From NCBI GenBank assembly GCA_964392965.1, contig CAYMSA010000054.1, positions 1-11,640 of the forward strand: a stretch of 11,640 nt of DNA. Reading direction: 5' to 3'. Made by a program: the position numbers and the translations under genes. Below are positions 1 through 6,801 of this stretch, piece after piece. The DNA comes from CAYMSA01 sp964392965. GTDB taxonomy: Bacteria > Actinomycetota > Coriobacteriia > Anaerosomatales > Anaerosomataceae. Position 1 is the stretch's first letter. Each line of letters starts with the position of its first letter. The notes below the pieces were generated by a model. It was not told the DNA's origin. It did no database searches and worked only from the letters and a program-made list of their open reading frames with translations.

Positions 1-85
1 GCTTCGGCAACATGAGGTAAGCTGAATCCCTACACCATTCCATAGCGAGACTCCGAGTTGCCGGGCATCAATCTGGAGGCCGAGA

Positions 86-889
86 ATGTCGACACAGGAC
101 TTCCCGTTCGATGAGTACTGCGCGCGCGTGGGCGTGGAACAAGACAGCCCTCCCACCGTGGATCGCCTCGAAGAACTGCAGCGGGCGCAGCTCTACTCGA
201 TTCCTTTCGAGAACTTCGACATCCAGCTCGGCAGATCCATCGATCTGACACCCGAAGGCATCACGGAGAAGCTGCTTCGATCGCGCCGCGGCGGGTACTG
301 CTTCGAGCTGAACGGTCTCTTCGAGATGGCGCTCGAGGCGTCGGGCTACGAGGTGCGGACCGTGCTGGCTCGTGCGTTCGTCGCCGGGAACTCATTCGGC
401 CGAGGACATCAGGCCGAAATCGTCACAGTCGATGGGCAGGACTGGCTCGTCGACGTCGGCTACGGCGGCGCGTGCCCGCGTGTGCCGGTTCCGCTTTCCC
501 ACGGAGTCGAGACCGATCATGACGGGACGGTCTTCCGGCTCATCGAGCACGACCTCGGCTGGATGCTGCAGCGGCAGACACCCGACGGCTGGCTGGGAGT
601 CTACAGCTTCGACCTGATGCCCGTCGTGCCCAACGACATCTTGTACGGCCACCACTTCACTTCGACGCATCCCACGTCGCTCTTCAACCACTCCCGTGTA
701 GCCGTGCTCTGTCATCCTGATGGGGAGACGCGGCTCCTCAACCATCGCTGCACTACGCGCCGCACTGGCGTCGACATGGTGGAGGAGTTGCCCGACGACG
801 AGCGCTATCTCGAGGAGCTGAGCCGACGCTTCGGTATCGATCTCGATGCCGAGTATCACCGACTTTCTCCGGTGGCGAGACGCACGTAG
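86..889 (+). CDS. Arylamine N-acetyltransferase (NAT)
   Basis: Cytosolic enzyme that moves an acetyl (or other acyl) group from acyl-CoA to arylamines or hydrazines through a cysteine thioester. The protein has 267 residues, normal for bacterial NATs. The catalytic triad is visible: Cys72 in RGGYCFELN, His108 in GRGHQAEIV and Asp123 in LVDVGYGG. The N-terminal QLYSIPFENFDI segment is also typical of the family. The ATG at 86 is preceded by TGGAGG (74-79) with 6-base spacing, which supports this start. The gene stands alone; the next gene begins about 190 bases downstream, so no operon partner is visible. The physiological substrate cannot be told from sequence: actinobacterial NATs range from xenobiotic detoxification to amide-forming steps in secondary metabolism. 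The family call is secure. Confidence 0.93.
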   Translation: MSTQDFPFDEYCARVGVEQDSPPTVDRLEELQRAQLYSIPFENFDIQLGRSIDLTPEGITEKLLRSRRGGYCFELNGLFEMALEASGYEVRTVLARAFVAGNSFGRGHQAEIVTVDGQDWLVDVGYGGACPRVPVPLSHGVETDHDGTVFRLIEHDLGWMLQRQTPDGWLGVYSFDLMPVVPNDILYGHHFTSTHPTSLFNHSRVAVLCHPDGETRLLNHRCTTRRTGVDMVEELPDDERYLEELSRRFGIDLDAEYHRLSPVARRT

Positions 890-1081
890 CGGCGGCGCGC
901 TCGCAGACTGCCATTCGGCCTCATACGCCTGCCACCATGTCGTCTGCGGATGACATTGTGGGAGATTCCCTGTGTGCGCTGACAGGACATGGCTCATGCG
1001 CGGGCACCTCGCAGCCGATACATGTCTGCAACAGCGGCATCGGCGTTGCGCAAAAAGCACGCTCAGCGCGAAGGGGTCACC

Positions 1082-2764
1082 GTGGAGTTCCTGTTCTCCC
1101 CATACACAGTCGCATACGTGGCGGCAGCTCTGATCTCGGGAGTGGCGGCCTGGTTCGCCTGGCGGCGACGCATCGCACCGGGCGGCGTGTGGCTGTGCGC
1201 GATGGCGGTGAGCTGTGTCGTTTGGGCGCTCACCGTGGGCCTGGACTACTCGTCGATCGACCTGGCTCAGCACCTTGCCTGGGGCCGCATCTCGTACCTC
1301 GGCGCCACGACGGCCCCGGTGTTCTTCATGGTCTTCGCGTTCACCTACACAGGTGACGCCCGCTGGGCGACCACGCGTCGTGTGGCGATGCTCCTCGTCA
1401 TACCGCTGATAGCGATCGTCATGGTCTTCACGAACGACCTGCATCATCTGGTATGGACGGGTTTCTCGCTCGTCCCTGATCAGCCGAATCTCATCACCTA
1501 CCACCATGGTCCCGTCTACTGGGCGGTGACCGTCTACGGGCTGGCTATCGCCCTCTTGGCCTCCGTCAGACTCCTGACGGTGATCGCGCTTATTCGCTCG
1601 ATCCATGGCTTGCAGAGCGTCGCCATCGTCGTCGCGGTGTTGCTGCCATGGACCGCGCATCTCGCCTACAGCCTCGCGCCGGCGACGCTACCCGGCGTCG
1701 ATCCTTCGGTCACGTTCGCTTTCACGAGCGCGATCCTTTCGCTGGCGATGCTCAAGTGCAACCTGCTCGACGCCGTGCCCGTGCCGCGTTCGGTACTCGT
1801 CGAGGAGCTCGGTGACGGCATCATCGTGCTTGACCAGCAGGGCCGGGTGGTCGAGATCAACCCTGCGGCGGTCCGCCTGCTCGGGATGGTGGTCTATCCG
1901 AGGCGCATCGTTCCACTCGACACGCTCCTGCCGCACTGGCCTGAGGCGGTGGAGCGCCTTCTCGAAGCGCCCGAGGGCGAGTCCGTCGAGCCGATAGAGA
2001 CCGAGGATGGCACGTGTGTGAGCATCGAGCGCTCGCGCCTGAACGTCTCGCGAGTCGGTCTCGAACGGGACCTGTACGTCCTGCGTGACGTCACCGCCCA
2101 GCGCAGGGCGGAGGCGGCGCTTCGCGACGCCGTTCGTGACCTGGAGGCGCTCCAGGCCGAGCTGAGGGAGCAGGCGATCCGGGATGTCGTGACCGGCCTG
2201 TACAACCGGCGATACCTGGTCGAGACGTTCGACCGTGAGCTCGGCCGCGCGGCACGCGAGGGGTACCCGGTGACCGTGGTCATGTTCGACATCGACCACT
2301 TCAAGACCGTCAACGACACACGCGGCCATGCCGCCGGTGACGCGATCCTGCGTGCGGTCGGCCATGAGCTCTGCCGGCACCGCAGAGCCGGCGACATCAC
2401 GGTGCGCTACGGTGGCGACGAGTTCCTCGTGGTATTGCCGAACACATCGCTCGACGCGGCGGGCGCCATCGCCGAACGGTGGCGCAGCGCGCTCGCTGCC
2501 GCGACGCGTGAGGTGCTCGGACAGGACTCTCCGGTGACGTTTTCGTTCGGCGTCGCGGCCTTCCCCGCGCACGCGACGACCTCCGCAGACCTTCTCGCCG
2601 TCGCCGACTCGGCGGTCTACGAGTCCAAGAGCAAAGGCCGGGACTGGGTCAGCATCGCGTCCGTGCCCGTGAACGGTTCGGGAAGCGCTGCCGACCGGGT
2701 GGACCGTCTGGTTCTGGGGCCGCTCGGTGGACTTGATGAGGAGCTAGCAGCGCTCGATGTCTGA
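1082..2764 (+). CDS. Membrane sensor diguanylate cyclase: 7TM (histidine-kinase type) - PAS - GGDEF
   Basis: Predicted to make cyclic di-GMP from two GTP in response to a signal sensed in or near the membrane. With the GTG start the protein has 560 residues. Residues 1-235 form an N-terminal 7TM region of histidine-kinase type (AWRRRIAPGGVWL, then ISYLGATTAPVFFMVFAFTYTG). A PAS-like domain follows at about 238-335 (DGIIVLDQQGRVVEINPAA), then a signalling helix at about 337-366 and a GGDEF domain from RDVVTGLYNRR. Asp403 in FDIDHFKTVND is the expected Mg ligand. YGGDEF (GGDEF 444-448) is intact, and RAGD at 435-438 is a proper inhibitory I-site five residues upstream, so the enzyme should be active and product-inhibited. 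GTG 1082 is chosen because AAGGGG (1071-1076) lies 5 bases before it and the first TM follows at once; an in-frame ATG at 989 would add 31 unlikely residues. No EAL domain is present. Confidence 0.9.
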   Translation: MEFLFSPYTVAYVAAALISGVAAWFAWRRRIAPGGVWLCAMAVSCVVWALTVGLDYSSIDLAQHLAWGRISYLGATTAPVFFMVFAFTYTGDARWATTRRVAMLLVIPLIAIVMVFTNDLHHLVWTGFSLVPDQPNLITYHHGPVYWAVTVYGLAIALLASVRLLTVIALIRSIHGLQSVAIVVAVLLPWTAHLAYSLAPATLPGVDPSVTFAFTSAILSLAMLKCNLLDAVPVPRSVLVEELGDGIIVLDQQGRVVEINPAAVRLLGMVVYPRRIVPLDTLLPHWPEAVERLLEAPEGESVEPIETEDGTCVSIERSRLNVSRVGLERDLYVLRDVTAQRRAEAALRDAVRDLEALQAELREQAIRDVVTGLYNRRYLVETFDRELGRAAREGYPVTVVMFDIDHFKTVNDTRGHAAGDAILRAVGHELCRHRRAGDITVRYGGDEFLVVLPNTSLDAAGAIAERWRSALAAATREVLGQDSPVTFSFGVAAFPAHATTSADLLAVADSAVYESKSKGRDWVSIASVPVNGSGSAADRVDRLVLGPLGGLDEELAALDV

Positions 2765-2815
2765 AGGCTCCCGGGGCGCGCCGCACTGCCCTCGTGTCGC
2801 TCCGAATGCCGCGCG

Positions 2816-3640
2816 CTAGAACGCGATCAGGATTCCGCCCGGCCCCGCGTGAGTTGCGAGCGATGGCCCCATGTCGCTCACGATGAAGCTCCGGGGCTCG
2901 AATCGCTCGGTGATCGCCTGCTGCAGCGTCTCCACATCCGCGAGGTTGTCGAAGTGTGTGATTCCGACATCCCGACCGCTGAGGGTGGCGCGCTTGCTCT
3001 GGATGAAGTCGAGCGCGCGGTGCATGAGCTTCTTGCTCCCGTGCACCTTCTCGAGCAGGGCGACATCGCCTTCGTTGTTGTAGAGAAGCACCCGGATGTT
3101 GAGGAGCTTGGAGAGCGTGCCCTGCGTCTTGTTGAGTCGTCCGCCCTTGACCACGTTCTCCAGGGTGTTGAGCAAGACGACGGCGTTCGCCTGGTCGCGG
3201 AACGACTGCAGCTTGGCCAGGGCTTCGCTGGCCGTGTGGCCCGCACGGGCGAGATCACACGCGTGCAGCACCTGCAGTCCGTGGCCGAGCGATGCACTCA
3301 GCGTGTCGAACACGCTCACGTCGACTCCGGAGAGGTCCCGTCCGAGGCATGCCGACGCGTGCGTGCCGCTGAGCTTCGAAGAGACGGTCAGACAGATGAC
3401 GGGTCCGCGTTCGGCGGCCCGGCGGAACACCTCGGCGAACACTCCGGGAGACGGCTGCGCGGTCCTGGGGAGCGTTGGGCTTGCGGTCATCTTGTCGTAG
3501 AACTCCCTGGTCGTGAGGTCCACGCCCTCGAGATACGTCTCACCGTCAATAGTGACCGGAACAGGAACGAGCATGATGCCGTTGCGCTCCAGCAGGTCCC
3601 GGGGGAGGTCACAGGAACTGTCCGTCACGACCTGTAGCAT
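2816..3640 (-). CDS. DegV family fatty-acid-binding protein (FakB-like)
   Basis: DegV/FakB proteins bind a fatty acid and present its carboxylate to the kinase FakA, so that exogenous or recycled fatty acids enter phospholipid synthesis as acyl-phosphate. The 274-residue length is typical. Family motifs occur in order: TDSSCDLP (6-13), RTAQPSPG (59-66), SSKLSGTH (87-94), NVVKGGRLNKTQG (162-174) and MGPSLATHAGPGG (257-269). Thr60, Ser91 and His264 match by position the carboxylate-binding Thr, Ser and His of characterised FakB proteins. The ATG at 3640 has an excellent AGGGGG (3652-3647) at 6-base spacing. The gene is convergent with the diguanylate cyclase (51 bases between stops) and lies 172 bases downstream of the cation transporter on the same strand. 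No FakA/DhaK-type kinase is in the window, so the partner must be elsewhere. The acyl chain preference is unknown. Confidence 0.92.
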   Translation of the reverse strand: MLQVVTDSSCDLPRDLLERNGIMLVPVPVTIDGETYLEGVDLTTREFYDKMTASPTLPRTAQPSPGVFAEVFRRAAERGPVICLTVSSKLSGTHASACLGRDLSGVDVSVFDTLSASLGHGLQVLHACDLARAGHTASEALAKLQSFRDQANAVVLLNTLENVVKGGRLNKTQGTLSKLLNIRVLLYNNEGDVALLEKVHGSKKLMHRALDFIQSKRATLSGRDVGITHFDNLADVETLQQAITERFEPRSFIVSDMGPSLATHAGPGGILIAF

Positions 3641-3812
3641 TCCGATCCCCCTGTCTCGTCCCCATGGCGGTCCCGTGTCCGGTGCACGCGACGATTCTTC
3701 ACCCGGGGGGGCCGCTCAGGAGCCCCTTCCGGCTTTCATGCGCTGACACCGAAGCTCTCATATCGCTCTACGCAAACGGTACCACTGCCGTGGCGTGCGG
3801 GACAGTCTCCGG

Positions 3813-4777
3813 TCACTCCTGCTGTGCGTCCGGAGAGAGGATGTCCGCCCTCGCGAGGGCTGGCAGTGACTCGGCCTCGATGTAGATCCGGACGCACTCG
3901 GGGTGGGCCGCGGAAAGAGCAGACTCGATGCGGGCGATCGCCTCGTGCATCTGTTCGGCGGTCGTGCCTCGCCTGAAGCACACGCCGAGGTTCACGAGCA
4001 GGTTGTGCGGGCCCATGTACATCGTGAGGATATCTCCGCCCGCTCGACAAGTTCGTCCGCTTCGACGATGTCCCTGATCTCGGCGAGCGTGGTCGCATCG
4101 GCGCCCTCGCCGATGAGCAGGGCCTTCGTCTCGCGTGCGAGCAGGATCGCCACCGCCATCAGTAACACACCGATCGCCATCGAAGCGATGCCGTCGAGGT
4201 AGGGATTCTCGAGCGTATGACCGAGGAAGACGCCAAGGAACGCGAAGACGAGGCCGAGCATGGCCGCGCTGTCCTCGAGCACGATCGTGAACGTGCTCGG
4301 GTCCTTCGCTCTCTTGATGTACTCCCAGCTGCCGAGGTCGCCCCGTGCGATGCGGAACTGCTTGAGGGCGACGCGGAAGGAGAAGCCCTCGATGATGAGC
4401 GAGACGCCTAGCACGATGTAGTTGACCGTCGGGTCGGACATGACCGCGCCGGGTGCGACATGGCGGATGTGGGAGATGCCCTCGTAGAGCGACATGCCGC
4501 CGCCGATACCGAAGATCGAGACCGCGACCACGAGTGACCAGAAGTACAGCTCTTTGCCATGGCCGAACGGATGGTCACGGTCCGCCGGACGTCCGGCCTT
4601 CTTCATGCCGAAGAGCAGTAGCCCGCCGTTGCCCGTGTCGACCAGTGAGTGGATGCCCTCCGAGACCATCGCCGATGAGCCGGTGATCGCGGCTGCGATG
4701 AACTTCACGATCGCGATGAGAAGATTCGCGATGACCGCGGCGATTACCGCGATCTTTGACCCGCCGTGGCTTGCCAT
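3813..4777 (-). CDS. Cation diffusion facilitator transporter, SLC30A9-like; frameshifted
   Basis: Membrane antiporter family that exports divalent metals such as Zn2+ in exchange for protons. Two frames must be joined. Residues 1-247 read from ATG 4777 (GGAAGG at 4789-4784, 6-base spacing). The C-terminal domain, beginning GDILTMYMGPHNLLVNLGV, continues in another frame to a TGA at 3813-3815. One added base near 4036-4040 gives a continuous protein of about 321 residues, the usual CDF length. Visible motifs are HSLVDTGN (His43, Asp47, the TM2 metal-site pattern), HPFGHGKE (69-76), LIIEGFSFRVA, VLEDSAAMLG (Glu168-Asp169, TM5) and YLDGIASMAIG. The EDxAA form of TM5 resembles bacterial relatives of SLC30A9. 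Without correction the protein stops after 261 residues (stop at 3992-3994) with a nonsense tail and no cytoplasmic dimer domain. The clean downstream coding suggests a sequencing error or a very recent mutation. It is divergent from the DUF192 gene. The transported metal is unknown. Confidence 0.82.
4035..4041 (-). other. Probable single-base deletion (frameshift point) in the CDF gene
   Basis: On the coding (minus) strand the bases GAGCGGGCGGAGATATCCTC read E-R-A-E-I-S in the upstream frame. Inserting one G in the GGCGG run gives GCG GGA GAT ATC CTC ACG ATG, that is A-G-D-I-L-T-M. This leads straight into the conserved CDF C-terminal domain. I see no slippery heptamer plus pseudoknot that would suggest programmed frameshifting. 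A G-run indel is a common sequencing or assembly error. Confidence 0.75.
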
Positions 4778-4796
4778 CAAGTTCCTTCCAGGTACG

Positions 4797-4814
4797 CCCG
4801 GTGGTTTCACCGGG
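4797..4814 (-). promoter_or_regulatory. Hairpin in the leader of the CDF gene, just upstream of its ribosome-binding site
   Basis: CCCGGTG (4797-4803) and CACCGGG (4808-4814) form a perfect 7-bp stem with a 4-base loop. Read on the minus strand as RNA, the hairpin ends 7 bases before the GGAAGG Shine-Dalgarno of the transporter. It could modulate translation or transcript stability, or be the DNA dyad of a regulator. Structure is seen; function is inferred. Confidence 0.4.
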
Positions 4815-4833
4815 TCTCGTCGACAGTTGATGA

Positions 4834-4864
4834 CGGTCAGTCGTCCGAGCTGTGACGATGACCG
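4834..4864. promoter_or_regulatory. Bulged 11-bp dyad in the divergent CDF/DUF192 intergenic region
   Basis: CGGTCA-G-TCGTC (4834-4845) pairs with GACGATGACCG (4854-4864), leaving one unpaired G and an 8-base loop. It lies between two divergent genes, where an operator for a metal-responsive repressor or a leader RNA element would be expected. No known consensus was recognised. Confidence 0.38.
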
Positions 4865-4879
4865 GATGCATTGTAGAGT
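4851..4879 (+). promoter_or_regulatory. Possible promoter for the DUF192 gene, placing the start of transcription at the ATG
   Basis: TAGAGT (4874-4879) fits the actinobacterial -10 pattern TAnnnT. A poor -35 (TGTGAC, 4851-4856) lies 17 bases upstream. A transcript start 7-8 bases after the -10 falls on the A of ATG 4887, giving a leaderless mRNA. This would explain why no convincing Shine-Dalgarno precedes that start. Confidence 0.35.
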
Positions 4880-4886
4880 GTCGACC

Positions 4887-5372
4887 ATGCGCCTCCGACA
4901 CACAACACGCCGAGTGACATGCGCGACTCCCTCCGCGCGCACCCTCGCGCGCACCCTCGTCGTCACCATGCTCGCCCTCGTGCTCCTGATGGCGGGCTGT
5001 GCGCCGGCTCCCGAGGCGCAGGTGACGCTCGGCGGCACGGAGGTGCGCGTGCTGGTCGCTGACACGTCCGACGAGCGCGCGCGCGGTCTTCAGGGTCGCC
5101 GATCGCTCGATCCGGGCGAGGGGATGCTCTTCGTCTTCGACGACCTGGAGGTGCGGACGTTCGCCATGAAGGAGGTGACCTTCCCCATCGACGTCGTCTT
5201 CATCGGCGCCGACATGCGGGTGGCCGCCATCGAGTCACTCGATCCCGGTGATACCCGGCACGTCACGGGGCCCGCTGCTTCCGCGTACGTGCTCGAGTTG
5301 CCGCAGGGGTGGGCCGAGGCCGAGGGCATCGGCAAAGGCAGCGTGTTTGCCGTTGCCGAGGAACACCGTTAG
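4887..5372 (+). CDS. DUF192 family lipoprotein
   Basis: Predicted exported, lipid-anchored protein of 161 residues. A basic N-terminus is followed by a hydrophobic stretch (LVVTMLALVLLMAGC) with a lipobox-like MAGC; Cys38 would be lipidated. From about residue 45 the DUF192 fold is clear: VLVADTSDERARGLQGRRSL, GMLFVFDD, FAMKEVTFPIDVVFI and HVTGPAASAYVLELPQGW. The biochemical role of DUF192 is not established, so no function is assigned. The start is uncertain. ATG 4887 fits a possible leaderless promoter, but upstream ATG 4866 and downstream ATG 4969 are also in frame; the n-region from 4887 is long, and from 4969 very short. The gene is divergent from the CDF transporter across 109 bases. 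A short tandem repeat of GCGCGCACCCTC near 4934-4957 encodes ARTLARTL. The family call is firm; start and role are not. Confidence 0.82.
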   Translation: MRLRHTTRRVTCATPSARTLARTLVVTMLALVLLMAGCAPAPEAQVTLGGTEVRVLVADTSDERARGLQGRRSLDPGEGMLFVFDDLEVRTFAMKEVTFPIDVVFIGADMRVAAIESLDPGDTRHVTGPAASAYVLELPQGWAEAEGIGKGSVFAVAEEHR

Positions 5373-5475
5373 ACTCGCTCCACGCGTCGCGTCAGGCGTA
5401 CGAGCGCCGACGCGGTGTCATGGCAGCCGGGCTGCATCGCGATAGCTCGTGCGTGGTTTGGTTCGACCGATGTTC

Positions 5476-5516
5476 CACTCCCCGCCGGGTACTGCCGGCG
5501 GACCGCCGGGGGAGTG
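5476..5516 (+). other. GC-rich hairpin region between the DUF192 and hydrolase genes
   Basis: CACTCCCC (5476-5483) is complementary to GGGGAGTG (5509-5516). Inside lies a 15-base palindrome, CCGGCGGACCGCCGG (5495-5509), with a single central A. The two stems overlap at 5509, so partly alternative folds are possible. There is no U-tract, so it is not a canonical intrinsic terminator. It may be a non-canonical terminator or a leader structure for the unit starting at 5556. Confidence 0.35.
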
Positions 5517-5555
5517 CCGCCGCTCCGCGCAGGAGCCGGGTGAAGGGCGTCACAC

Positions 5556-6479
5556 GTGGTCACGCCACCTGAAGTCCTTGTTCGAGACGTCGACCTGTCC
5601 AGCGGTCGTCTTCGCTATGCCGAGTGTGGCACCGGGGAGCCGCTCATCGTGGTGCCGGCGACCATCTCTGTCATCGAAGACTGGAAACCGCTTATCCGGT
5701 TCCTCGGACTGCGTTACCGTACGCTCTTCTTCGAGATGCCGGGTCACGGCGGCAGCAGCGCGCTCGAGGGCGGCTTCGATAGCAGACGTCTGCCCGGCGT
5801 GATAGCCGAGCTTGCCGACCACGCCGGCATCGACCGCTTCATCCTCCTCAGCTTCTCATTCGGCGGGATTCTCGCGCTCAGAGCGCTCAAGGCCCTCGGT
5901 CCGCGTGTCGTGAGCGTCATCCTCCTCTCACCATGCGTGGCCGGTCGTGCCCTCCAGCGGTCGACGCTCGACCGGGCGCTCATCACCGCGCTCACCTCGA
6001 CGCTCGAGCATCGTCTGCCCCGTCGAGGTCTTGCCGCGCTCATGCGCAACGAGAGGGCGGTGCGGCTGCTCGCGTGGTTCATGTGCGATGTGGGCGGGTT
6101 CGAGACATCGGCGGACCTACCGGCGCGACTGGCCTCGTACTCCATGACGACGATCGATGTCCTCGCCACCCAGATCCGGGAGGTGCTGACACTCGGCGAT
6201 GACGAACTCGACGGGCCGTATCCGCAGCCGTGTCTCTTTGCGATGTCGGTGTCGGATCCGCTTCTTTCGTATACAGTTACCGAAGCGTTTGTCAGGAAGA
6301 ACTTCACACATGTCATGATTGAGACATTCGATTGGCCGTACCATGCGCCGCCGGTTCCGTTCTCGCTCGACGACTACATCCGCGACTACGGATGGATCCA
6401 CGAGATGGACCTTGCGGTGATGAAGGACCCGGGCATCAGGGGGTATGTAGGCAGTGACGTTCCGTCGAGCGCGCTGTAG
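5556..6479 (+). CDS. Alpha/beta-fold hydrolase with an atypical nucleophile elbow
   Basis: Predicted soluble alpha/beta hydrolase of 307 residues; the substrate is unknown. The fold is shown by YRTLFFEMPGHGGSS (54-68), the strand and elbow FILLSFSFGG (95-104), VSVILLSPCVAG, the acid-bearing MSVSDPLLS (Asp234) and a C-terminal His263 in FDWPYHAPP. Ser101, Asp234 and His263 are the likely triad. The elbow reads S-x-S-x-G-G instead of the common G-x-S-x-G, and the usual HG oxyanion motif after strand 3 is replaced by VVPATIS. Activity could therefore be unusual; a haloperoxidase, esterase or C-C hydrolase label would be guesswork. The GTG start at 5556 has GAAGGG (5542-5547) at 8-base spacing. 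The gene begins a tight three-gene unit: the cytochrome follows after 16 bases. There is no signal peptide, so it is probably cytoplasmic. Confidence 0.8.
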   Translation: MVTPPEVLVRDVDLSSGRLRYAECGTGEPLIVVPATISVIEDWKPLIRFLGLRYRTLFFEMPGHGGSSALEGGFDSRRLPGVIAELADHAGIDRFILLSFSFGGILALRALKALGPRVVSVILLSPCVAGRALQRSTLDRALITALTSTLEHRLPRRGLAALMRNERAVRLLAWFMCDVGGFETSADLPARLASYSMTTIDVLATQIREVLTLGDDELDGPYPQPCLFAMSVSDPLLSYTVTEAFVRKNFTHVMIETFDWPYHAPPVPFSLDDYIRDYGWIHEMDLAVMKDPGIRGYVGSDVPSSAL

Positions 6480-6495
6480 CAAGGGAGGGTGACCG

Positions 6496-6795
6496 ATGAA
6501 ACGATATGTCTCGGTGCTGCTGGTGGTTCTGGCGCTGTTCGCGCTGGTGGCCTGCTCTCCTGCAGGCGATGACGAGGCTCCGGCGACGCCGGACACGTCG
6601 GGCGGCGAAGTCACGCTCGATGGCGCTGCGATCCTCGCCGAGCGCTGCGGTACCTGCCACGCCACGAGCGTGGTGGACGGAGTGGAGAACGACGCCGTTG
6701 GCTGGGCCGCCGTGATCGACGATATGATCGACCTCGGCGCGACCATTCCGGACGATGAGGCGGCTGCCCTTGCCGAGTACCTCGCGAACCGCTAG
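6496..6795 (+). CDS. Small monohaem c-type cytochrome lipoprotein
   Basis: Predicted extracytoplasmic electron carrier tethered by lipid. The 99-residue protein has a lipoprotein signal peptide (MKRYVSVLLVVLALFALVAC, lipobox LVAC, Cys20). A Ser/Pro/acidic spacer follows, then one haem c site, CGTCH (Cys51, Cys54, His55). The segment WAAVIDDMIDLGATIPDDEAAALAEYL is typical of small class I cytochromes: Met77 is the candidate sixth ligand and the C-terminal helix ends in EYLANR. The start is well supported by AAGGGAGGG (6481-6489), 6 bases before ATG 6496. It sits between a hydrolase gene (16 bases upstream) and a DUF72 gene (immediately downstream), so co-transcription is likely. No partner dehydrogenase or reductase lies in this unit. 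NrfHA is encoded 1.3 kb downstream behind a separate tRNA unit, so any electron-transfer link with it is only a possibility. Confidence 0.87.
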   Translation: MKRYVSVLLVVLALFALVACSPAGDDEAPATPDTSGGEVTLDGAAILAERCGTCHATSVVDGVENDAVGWAAVIDDMIDLGATIPDDEAAALAEYLANR

Positions 6796-6801
6796 GTGAC
6801 G

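Noticed and set aside
989..1081. Upstream ATG extension of the diguanylate cyclase
   Set aside because: It adds 31 polar residues before the first membrane segment and lacks a ribosome-binding site, while GTG 1082 has a good one.
392..1660. Long open frame of 422 codons on the minus strand
   Set aside because: It lies opposite the N-acetyltransferase and the start of the cyclase gene, and its translation is rich in Arg, His and Asp without any recognisable domain. It is an antisense shadow of GC-rich coding sequence.
3708..3726. GGGGC/GCCCC hairpin downstream of the CDF gene as a terminator
   Set aside because: The stem has only 5 bp, the loop is 9 bases and there is no T-run on either strand. 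The neighbouring run of seven Gs makes such matches likely by chance.
4035..4041. Programmed ribosomal frameshifting in the CDF gene
   Set aside because: There is no slippery heptamer and no clear stimulatory structure, and CDF transporters are not known to use it. A simple indel explains the data.
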